Notes under the pieces: generated by a model
Told to the model about the DNA's origin: nothing
The model's database searches: none
What the model saw: the letters and a program-made list of their open reading frames with translations, nothing else
Origin: CAZMZF01 sp964570765
Lineage (GTDB): Bacteria; Zixibacteria; MSB-5A5; RBG-16-43-9
Direction of reading: 5' to 3'
Assembly (NCBI GenBank): GCA_964570765.1
Contig: CAZMZF010000002.1
Location: 1-64,000, forward strand
DNA length: 64,000 nucleotides
Shown: piece after piece, positions 25,520 through 33,176 of the stretch
Position numbering within the stretch: the stretch's first letter is position 1
Layout of the letters: every line of letters starts with the position of its first letter
Made by a program: the position numbers and the translations under genes

Positions 25520-27754
25520 ATGCTGGGCAAAACCATTTCACATTACAAAATTTTGGAAAAGCTGGGCGAGGGTGGGATGGGGGTGGTATACAAAGTCCAG
25601 GATACCAAGCTTGATCGGATAGTGGCTTTGAAGTTTCTACCTAAGCATCTTTTGTGTGATGAGGAAGCCAAAATTCGATTCGAACATGAAGCCAAAGCCG
25701 CCTCTTCCCTGAATCATCCGAACATAGCTACAATTCATGAGATTGATGAAATTGAAGGTGAATGTTTTATAGCAATGGAATATGTTGAAGGCAAATCACT
25801 CAAGGAGCTTCTGAAAGAAAAAACTCTATCTTTGATGGAAGTTTTGGAGATAGCCATCCAGATTTGTGAAGGTTTGACAATAGCCCATGAGAAGGGGATT
25901 GTTCATCGAGATATCAAATCTGATAACATAATGCTTAGTTCTCGCGGTCAGGTTAAGATAATGGATTTTGGCTTGGCAAAGCTCAGAGGAGTTTCAAAAG
26001 TTACTAAGACTGGCTCGACTTTAGGGACTCTTGCTTATATGTCACCAGAGCAGGCTCAAGGGATAGAGGTAGACCGGCGTTCAGATATATTCTCTTTTGG
26101 AGTGGTTTTATATGACCTGGTAACCGGTCAGCTTCCCTTTAAAGGTGAGCATGAAGCTGCCGTAGTCTATTCTATCATAAATGAGACTCCAGAACCATTG
26201 GCAAGGTATAAAGCGAATGTTCCAGAAGGATTGCAGATGGTTGTTAATAAAGCATTGGAGAAGAACAGGGAGATGCGATACCAGCATGTGGATGACCTTT
26301 CCGCTGATTTAAGAAAGGTCAAGAAGGAGGTGGAAGCGGGACTGACGAAGACGCTGGAAACTTCAAAGAAGCTTATGCCTTCTATCGCCGTGCTGCCATT
26401 TACCGATTTGAGCGCCGATAAAGAGCAGGAGTATTTCTGTGATGGCATGGCTGAAGAGATTATCAATGCTTTAACGCAGGTCGAAAGTTTGCGTGTGGTT
26501 GCCCGAACTTCTGCTTTCTCCTTTAAAGGCAAAGACATAGATATACGTGAAATCGGCAGGAAATTAAACGTGGAAACATTGCTGGAAGGCAGTGTGCGTA
26601 AGGCAGGAAATAGACTAAGGATAACTGCACAACTGGTAAATGTGGCTGATGGATACCATCTCTGGTCAGAGCGATATGACCGAGAGATGGAGGATATCTT
26701 TGCTATTCAGGAAGAGATCTCTTTGTCAATTGTGGATAAGTTAAAAGTGAAGCTCTTGAAAGAGGAGAAGGCCAAACTGGTAAAGCGTTATACCGATGAT
26801 CCGGAAGCCTATAGCCTCTACTTGAAAGGTCGTTATTTCTGGAACAGGCGCTATGAAGGTGGACTGCAAAAAGGAATTGAATACTTCCTGCAGGCTATTG
26901 AAAAAGACCCGCTCTACGCACTGGCCCATGCAGGGATAGCTGACTGTTATAATCAGTTTGGACTCTGGGGTTTCCTTCCTCCAAAAGAGGCTTATCCCAA
27001 AGCAAAGGTTGCTGTGGCTAAGGCGTTGGAGATCGATGACACACTTGCCGAAGCCTATGCCTCGCTGGGCTGGATTAAAATGTTCTACGATTGGGACTGG
27101 GCAGAGGCTGAAAAAGCATTTAAACGAGCTTTAGAGCTCAACCCCAATTATGCAACTGTCCACTATTATTATGGTTTGTATCTGGGGGTAATAGGGTGTG
27201 GTATTGAAGCAATCTCTGAGGCGAAGAAAAGTGTGGAGTTGGACCCGCTTTGCCTGGTCCATAATGCGGTTTTAGGGTTCGAACTTTACTTGAGACGTCA
27301 GTTCGATGAAGCCATAGAACAGCTCCACAAGACTCTCGAAATGGACTCAAACTTTGCTGTAACATGTTTTTTCCATGGATTATCTTATATGGGGAAAGAG
27401 AGATGGGAAGAAGCGATTACTTCTTTGAAAAAATTTGCCAGTCTCTGGCAAGGTAGTCCATTTCCAATTGGGTTCCTCGGATTTGCTTATGGCATGGCCG
27501 GGAAAGAGGATGAAGCATTAGGCATGCTCGACCAATTGAGCAGGCTTTCCCAACAAAGATATGTCTCGTCCTTCTACAAGGCATTAATCTACGCAGGACT
27601 GGGCAGAAAGGATCAAGCATTTGAATATCTGGATAAGGCTTATGATGAGCGAGAATCCTGGCTGGTTTCACTCAAAGCTGCTCCCCCTATGGATACCTTG
27701 CGTTCTGATCCCCGATTGGGGGCATTGATTAAGAAAATGGGGTTGGAAAAATGA
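25520..27754 (+). CDS. Ser/Thr protein kinase with TolB/FlgO-like domain and TPR repeats (kinase 1, type A, soluble)
   Basis: A Hanks-type kinase domain spans residues 8-275: glycine loop GEGGMGVVYK, VALKF lysine, HRDIKSDNIM catalytic loop, DFGLAKL, and MSPEQAQG. A middle domain (about 290-420) opens SIAVLPFTDLSADKEQEYFCDG, the TolB N-terminal-like module common in kinase- and cyclase-TPR proteins. TPR repeats fill the C-terminus (about 430-735). Unlike the three kinases after it, no transmembrane helix joins kinase and sensor parts, so it should be cytoplasmic. It ends in an ATGA overlap with kinase 2. Likely role: signal-responsive phosphorylation; substrates unknown. Confidence 0.9.
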   Translation: MLGKTISHYKILEKLGEGGMGVVYKVQDTKLDRIVALKFLPKHLLCDEEAKIRFEHEAKAASSLNHPNIATIHEIDEIEGECFIAMEYVEGKSLKELLKEKTLSLMEVLEIAIQICEGLTIAHEKGIVHRDIKSDNIMLSSRGQVKIMDFGLAKLRGVSKVTKTGSTLGTLAYMSPEQAQGIEVDRRSDIFSFGVVLYDLVTGQLPFKGEHEAAVVYSIINETPEPLARYKANVPEGLQMVVNKALEKNREMRYQHVDDLSADLRKVKKEVEAGLTKTLETSKKLMPSIAVLPFTDLSADKEQEYFCDGMAEEIINALTQVESLRVVARTSAFSFKGKDIDIREIGRKLNVETLLEGSVRKAGNRLRITAQLVNVADGYHLWSERYDREMEDIFAIQEEISLSIVDKLKVKLLKEEKAKLVKRYTDDPEAYSLYLKGRYFWNRRYEGGLQKGIEYFLQAIEKDPLYALAHAGIADCYNQFGLWGFLPPKEAYPKAKVAVAKALEIDDTLAEAYASLGWIKMFYDWDWAEAEKAFKRALELNPNYATVHYYYGLYLGVIGCGIEAISEAKKSVELDPLCLVHNAVLGFELYLRRQFDEAIEQLHKTLEMDSNFAVTCFFHGLSYMGKERWEEAITSLKKFASLWQGSPFPIGFLGFAYGMAGKEDEALGMLDQLSRLSQQRYVSSFYKALIYAGLGRKDQAFEYLDKAYDERESWLVSLKAAPPMDTLRSDPRLGALIKKMGLEK

Positions 27755-30675
27755 TCGGTAAGACAATCTCTCATTATAAGATTTTGGAGAAATTGGGCGA
27801 AGGGGGTATGGGTGTGGTGTATAAGGCTGAGGATACTAAGCTCAAACGCACCGTAGCTTTGAAATTTCTGCCTCCTCACATTTCCGAAAGTGGAGAAGAA
27901 AAAGAACGCTTTATTCATGAGGCACAGTCTGCTTCTGCTTTAAATCATCCTAATGTTACTACTATTCATGGAATAGAAGAAAGTCCAGAAGGGTTATTTA
28001 TAGCTATGGAATATGTGGAGGGGAAGACCTTAAAGCAGGTAATTGAGAAAGAAACTCTTTCGATAAAAAAGGTTTTAGATATTGGGATTCAGGTATGTGA
28101 AGGTTTAGCCATAGCGCATGAAAAGGGGATTGTTCATCGGGATATCAAATCGGATAATATAATGCTTACTCCTCGAGGGCAGGTAAAGATAATGGATTTC
28201 GGACTGGCAAAGCTGAAAGGAGCAACCAAGCTAACTAAAACTCGCTCAACCTTAGGGACTCTTGCCTATATGTCTCCAGAGCAGGCTCAAGGAGAGGAAG
28301 TTGACCAGAGAAGCGATATTTTTTCCTTTGGAGTTGTCCTGTATGAGCTTTTGACCGGCAAGCTTCCTTTTGGAGGAGAACATCAAGCAGCCATTATCTA
28401 CTCTATAATTAACGAAGAAGCCCAGCCAGTAGCCAGATACAACAATCAGGTTTCCTCTGAATTAGAGAGAATAGTTTTCAAAGCATTGGCAAAAGATAAA
28501 GAGGAGAGATACCAGCATATAGATGATTTACTTGCAGATTTAAGGCATGAGAAGAAGAGTTTAGAATATCTGAAGACTGGTCAAATTCCTAAAGAGGTTA
28601 TTGCACTCAGGACTAAGAGAAAGATTCTTCCGATTGCAATTCCTGCATCAGTTGTTGTCATTCTGGTTTTGCTCTTCTTGATTCTCAAACCTTTCAAATT
28701 TGAGATAGGACCGGAAAAAGGGGCAGTAGCCAAAGAGAACTCTTTAGCCATAATGTATTTTGAGAATTTAGCAGACAGAGATGATAAGGAAAGATTAGGA
28801 GAGATTGTAACTGAGCTTTTGATAACTGACCTTTCTGAATCTCAATATATGAATGTGGTTTCGAGCCAACGGCTATATGATATATTGAAGTTATTGGGAA
28901 AAGAAGGAGTCAAGATAATAGACAAAAGTGTTGCTTCAGAAGTGGCGACAAAGGCTGGAGCCAAATGGATGCTTCTGGGGAAAATCCTAAAGGTTAAGCC
29001 GCAAATGGTGATAACCGCTCAATTGGTGGATGTAAAGAGTGGAGAGGTAAAGGCATCTCAAGATGTCACTGGAGAGATGAAAGAAGATGTATTTTCAATG
29101 GTTGATAAATTAACTACCGAGATCAAAAAAGACCTTTCGCTTCCTGCTCCAGCCCAACAGGAAAGGGAACGGTCAGTAGCAGAGGTGACCACCCATTCGC
29201 CGGAGGCGTATCGTTACTACCTGGAGGGAGTTGATTACTATTATAAATACTATTACACGGAGGCTCAGAAAAGCTACAAAAAAGCTCTGGAGCTTGATTC
29301 AACCTTTGCAATGGCATACTACAGGTTATCCTATTTAGGAACTGGGGAGGATCGAAAAAGACTAATCGCTAAAGCAGTTAAATATTCAAATAAAGTCAGC
29401 CAGAAGGAGAAACTGTATATTCAGGCCGGGGAGGCTTATGTATCACGTAATTACACTCAGTATATCAAAGAACTTCAGAAGATAACTGAACGATATCCGG
29501 AAGAGAAAGAGGCATTCTTGTTTTTAGGACTGTGTTATCTTGATAATCTGCGTCAGCCTGCGAATTCTGTTAGCTACTTGAGCAAAGCCATTGAGATAGA
29601 TTCACTTTATAAGGATGCTTATAACTCACTTGCCTACGCTTATAATGACAGTGGAGACTTTGAGAAATCAATTTGGGCTATAAACAAATATATTTCCTTA
29701 GCAGCTCCAGATGAACCAAATCCCTATGATACAAGAGGTGACCTTTATGCCTGGAATGGCAAGATAAATGAGGCGATTGAATCTTATAAAAAAGCTTTGG
29801 AGATAAAACCAGACTTCGGTTCACTGTCAAAACTGGGGCATATGTATCTTTTCAAAAGACAATATGCGAAAGCAGAAAGCTGTTACAAAGACCTTTGTTC
29901 TAGCACTGATAAAAGCACCCGATCAGTGGGAAGAGTTTATCTGGCTTTAATCCCTGCCTATCAGGGGAAGTTTGAAGATGCTCTTAGGATTCTGAATGAT
30001 GGCATTGTCGCAGATAGGATGGACCAAGCTGAGGGTTCCTGGAATGCATCGAAACATTGGGGGAAAGCAGATATCTACGACGCAAAACAAAATCTCGATT
30101 TAGCTTTAAAGGAGGCTAAAATCATAATAGAAATCATTAAAAGGACTTACCCTAATATCCCATTGAATGGGCGGGATTTGTATGCCTACTTGCTGGCAAA
30201 AAGCGGAAAGTTAAAAGAAGTAGAAGACACTAATCAGGCTTTAAAGAAGGATATTGAGGCAAAAAGTCCAGCCTCGATATATGACTACTGGCTGGCTTTA
30301 GGAACTGTTGAACTGGTACAGGGTAATACAAAAACTGCAGCAACTTATTTAGAAAAAGCAGAAAAAGAAGGTCCACCGCTAATTGTGGTCCGTTTTTACT
30401 TGGCCCAAGCTTATTTGGAATTGGGAAGATTAGATGAGGCAGTAGTTTTGCTGGAGCAGGCACTTTCAAGATACGATGATAGGAGAGCACTTCATCCAAT
30501 TTTTGCAGTGAAAGCTTATTATCTTTTGGCCTTGGCTTATGAAAAGTCCGGTTGGAACAAAAAAGCGGTAGAGAGGTATGAAGAATTCTTAGATATCTGG
30601 AAGAATGCGGACGCGGGGATACCGGAAGTTGCGGATGCGAAGGAAAGACTGAGGAATCTAAAGAGCAAACAGTAG
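27751..30675 (+). CDS. Membrane Ser/Thr protein kinase with long TPR tail (kinase 2, type B)
   Basis: The kinase domain (8-275) is complete: GEGGMGVVYKAEDTKL, VALKFLPP, HRDIKSDNIML, DFGLAKLKG, MSPEQAQGEE. One transmembrane helix (about 288-310, IPASVVVILVLLFLILKPF) separates it from an extracytoplasmic part. That part has a FlgO/TolB-like domain (about 325-460; NSLAIMYFENLAD, VVSSQRLYDIL) and a long TPR array (about 485-970). The type B tail is distinct from kinases 1 and 3 but very like kinase 4. The start overlaps the kinase 1 stop by four bases, implying coupled translation. Confidence 0.9.
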   Translation: MIGKTISHYKILEKLGEGGMGVVYKAEDTKLKRTVALKFLPPHISESGEEKERFIHEAQSASALNHPNVTTIHGIEESPEGLFIAMEYVEGKTLKQVIEKETLSIKKVLDIGIQVCEGLAIAHEKGIVHRDIKSDNIMLTPRGQVKIMDFGLAKLKGATKLTKTRSTLGTLAYMSPEQAQGEEVDQRSDIFSFGVVLYELLTGKLPFGGEHQAAIIYSIINEEAQPVARYNNQVSSELERIVFKALAKDKEERYQHIDDLLADLRHEKKSLEYLKTGQIPKEVIALRTKRKILPIAIPASVVVILVLLFLILKPFKFEIGPEKGAVAKENSLAIMYFENLADRDDKERLGEIVTELLITDLSESQYMNVVSSQRLYDILKLLGKEGVKIIDKSVASEVATKAGAKWMLLGKILKVKPQMVITAQLVDVKSGEVKASQDVTGEMKEDVFSMVDKLTTEIKKDLSLPAPAQQERERSVAEVTTHSPEAYRYYLEGVDYYYKYYYTEAQKSYKKALELDSTFAMAYYRLSYLGTGEDRKRLIAKAVKYSNKVSQKEKLYIQAGEAYVSRNYTQYIKELQKITERYPEEKEAFLFLGLCYLDNLRQPANSVSYLSKAIEIDSLYKDAYNSLAYAYNDSGDFEKSIWAINKYISLAAPDEPNPYDTRGDLYAWNGKINEAIESYKKALEIKPDFGSLSKLGHMYLFKRQYAKAESCYKDLCSSTDKSTRSVGRVYLALIPAYQGKFEDALRILNDGIVADRMDQAEGSWNASKHWGKADIYDAKQNLDLALKEAKIIIEIIKRTYPNIPLNGRDLYAYLLAKSGKLKEVEDTNQALKKDIEAKSPASIYDYWLALGTVELVQGNTKTAATYLEKAEKEGPPLIVVRFYLAQAYLELGRLDEAVVLLEQALSRYDDRRALHPIFAVKAYYLLALAYEKSGWNKKAVERYEEFLDIWKNADAGIPEVADAKERLRNLKSKQ

Positions 30676-30702
30676 GTAGTAGACAGTAGATAGGGAGAAG
30701 AG

Positions 30703-30855
30703 ATGATCGGCAAAATTATTTCACTTTACAAAATCTTAGAAAAACTCGGCGAGGGTGGGATGTCCCAAAACTGCCCACGAGCGTGTTTTCAGCGAGTGGT
30801 TGCAGTTTTGCGGATCCCGCTGAAGCGAAGCGAAAGCGGGAGGTGTGATCTATGA
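30703..30855 (+). pseudogene. Truncated Ser/Thr kinase remnant interrupted by a palindromic insert
   Basis: An ATG behind GGGAGAAG opens a 50-codon frame whose first 20 residues (IGKIISLYKILEKLGEGGM) are the start of a kinase like its neighbours. After the glycine loop it turns into unrelated sequence. The junction sequence contains inverted arms CAAAACTGCCCAC and GTGGTTGCAGTTTTG (30773-30823), and a second hairpin ending GCGAAAGCGGGA. The frame's TGA overlaps the ATG of kinase 3 in the same ATGA arrangement as the intact genes. I read it as a deleted kinase copy left at the duplication joint. Confidence 0.7.
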
Positions 30856-33176
30856 TTGGGAAAACAATATCTCATTACCGAATCCTGGAGAAACTGGGCG
30901 AGGGCGGTATGGGTGTAGTTTATAAAGCCAAGGACACCAAGTTGGACCGTCTGGTGGCTTTGAAGTTTCTGCCAAAGCATCTTCTGTGTGATAGTGAAGC
31001 CAAGACCAGATTTGAGCAGGAAGCCAAAGCTGCATCTGCTTTAGATCATTCGAATATAGCTACCATTTATGAAATCGATAAAGTCGAAGGGGAATGCTTT
31101 ATCTCAATGGCTTATATTGAAGGTAAATCTATAAAAGAATTACTCAAGGAAAAAAGTTTTTCCATTGAGGAGATTCTAAACATCGCTATTCAGATAGCAG
31201 AGGGCCTAAATGCTGCCCACAAGAAGGAGATAGTCCATCGGGATATAAAATCTGACAACATAATGGTCACCAAAGAGGGGCAGGTTAAGATAATGGATTT
31301 TGGTCTGGCAAAGCTCAAAGGAGTAAGCAAACTAACCAGGACAGGTTCTACAGTTGGCACCTTAGCTTATATGTCCCCGGAGCAAGTACAGGGAATAGAA
31401 CTTGACCAGCGTTCGGATATCTTCTCCTTTGGGGTGGTTTTGTATGAGATGATAACCGGACAACTTCCCTTTAAAGGTGAACATGAAGCTGCCGTAGTCT
31501 ATTCTATCATAAATGAGACTCCCGAACCACTGGCCAGGTATAAAGTCAATGTTCCCGAGGAATTGCAGAGGATAGTTGATAAGGCATTGGTAAAGGGCAG
31601 AGCTGAACGCTACCAGCACGTTGACGAGATGATGGCTGATCTCAGATCAATCAACAAGAAACTTGAGAGAATTGCACCAATGCAAGAACCGAAAAAACCA
31701 AAAGGTTTAAAGAAGCCAGCGGTTTATGTTTATGCCAGTATTGCAATCCTAATCGCAATTCTTATCCTCAGCAAACTGTTTTTCTTTGCTTCACGGGAAG
31801 TGCCGATCAGTTCAATAGCTGTTCTGCCTTTCCAAAATCTTTCGGCTGACCCTGAGCAGGAGTATTTCTCCGATGGAATTACTGAAGCGCTTATCTCGGA
31901 ATTATCGAAAATCAAAGCACTCCGGGTTATCTCCCGGACTTCGGCCATGCGTTTCAAGAAAACAGAGAAATCGTTGCCGGAGATAGCTCATGATTTAAAC
32001 GTGGATGCAGTTGTAGAGGGGTCAGTTCAGCGGGTGCAGGATGACGTCAGAATTACCGCGCAACTTATCAAGGCAGAACCAGAGAAACATCTGTGGGCAA
32101 GTGATTTCACCAGAAAATTTAAAGATATCCTGATACTCCAGGGTGAAGTTGCACAGGCGATTGCACGTGAAATAAAAATCACTGTAACACCAGAAGAGCA
32201 AAAACAATTAGCAGTTTACCGCACAGTTAATCCAGAAGCTCATGAGTTGTATCTCAAGGGGATGTATTTCGTCAACAAATTATCACCCGCAGATGTTGAA
32301 AAAGGATTCAAATACTTTGAGCAAGCGCTTCAAAAAGACCCAAACTATGCCTTGGCCTATACCGGTATGGCAAAAGGATATGATTATCTTGTTTTGGCTA
32401 CGATGCCGCCAAAGGAAGCCTGGCCGAAAGTAGATTCATTAGCCAGGAGAGCACTGAGCCTTGACAAAACGCTGGCAGATGCGTATCTGCTTATGGCTGA
32501 TGTCAAATTTTGTTACGAATGGGATTGGAAGGGAGCTGAGGAATATTACAAGCGAGCCATCGAGCTTAATCCAAATTATGCAACTGCTTATGCATGGTAT
32601 GCTTTTTACCTGTCAGCAATGAAACGGTTGGATGAAGCAATAAGGGAAGCAGAGAAAGCCAAAGAGCTTGACCCACTTTCTTTTGACATAAGCATGGCTA
32701 TGGTATATGTTTTTCTCTATTCCGGACAATGTGATAGTGCGATAACCTTAACCAATGAGATATTAAAAATCGACAGCACTTTTGCATTCGGGTATGATAT
32801 GCTTGGCGATTGTTATTTGTGTAAAAAAATGTATAACGAGGCAATAAATCAATATAAAAAATCATTTGCCTTAAAGGGCGGTGTTTCTCTTAGTTGGCTG
32901 GCTTATGCTTATGCAGCGTCTGGTAAAGAAAATGAGGCACGGAAAATTCTTGAAGATTTAATCGAACAATCAAAACATCGGTATATAGATCCTTTTCTCT
33001 TTGCCGTAGTATATTTTGCTTTAGGTGAGCAGGATAAAGCTATTGAGTGTTTGGAAAAAGCTTCTGAGTATCGGTCTCTTATGCTGCTATTCATACGAAC
33101 TTTACCGGGGTGGGAGGGCTATAGCAAAGACCCGCGAGTAGTTGCACTTTTGAAAAAGATGGGATTGGAAGAATGA
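30852..33176 (+). CDS. Membrane Ser/Thr protein kinase with TolB-like domain and TPR (kinase 3, type A)
   Basis: The kinase domain (8-275) is intact: GEGGMGVVYKAKDTKL, VALKFLPKHL, HRDIKSDNIMV, DFGLAKLKG, MSPEQVQG. A transmembrane helix (about 295-316, VYVYASIAILIAILILSKLF) comes next. The outer part resembles kinase 1: SIAVLPFQNLSADPEQEYFSDG, RVISRTSAMRF, then TPR repeats (about 455-765) ending PRVVALLKKMGLEE. So it is kinase 1 with a membrane anchor. Its catalytic loop region (AAHKKEIVHRD, TKEGQVKIMD) instead matches kinase 4. It overlaps kinase 4 by four bases. Confidence 0.9.
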   Translation: MIGKTISHYRILEKLGEGGMGVVYKAKDTKLDRLVALKFLPKHLLCDSEAKTRFEQEAKAASALDHSNIATIYEIDKVEGECFISMAYIEGKSIKELLKEKSFSIEEILNIAIQIAEGLNAAHKKEIVHRDIKSDNIMVTKEGQVKIMDFGLAKLKGVSKLTRTGSTVGTLAYMSPEQVQGIELDQRSDIFSFGVVLYEMITGQLPFKGEHEAAVVYSIINETPEPLARYKVNVPEELQRIVDKALVKGRAERYQHVDEMMADLRSINKKLERIAPMQEPKKPKGLKKPAVYVYASIAILIAILILSKLFFFASREVPISSIAVLPFQNLSADPEQEYFSDGITEALISELSKIKALRVISRTSAMRFKKTEKSLPEIAHDLNVDAVVEGSVQRVQDDVRITAQLIKAEPEKHLWASDFTRKFKDILILQGEVAQAIAREIKITVTPEEQKQLAVYRTVNPEAHELYLKGMYFVNKLSPADVEKGFKYFEQALQKDPNYALAYTGMAKGYDYLVLATMPPKEAWPKVDSLARRALSLDKTLADAYLLMADVKFCYEWDWKGAEEYYKRAIELNPNYATAYAWYAFYLSAMKRLDEAIREAEKAKELDPLSFDISMAMVYVFLYSGQCDSAITLTNEILKIDSTFAFGYDMLGDCYLCKKMYNEAINQYKKSFALKGGVSLSWLAYAYAASGKENEARKILEDLIEQSKHRYIDPFLFAVVYFALGEQDKAIECLEKASEYRSLMLLFIRTLPGWEGYSKDPRVVALLKKMGLEE

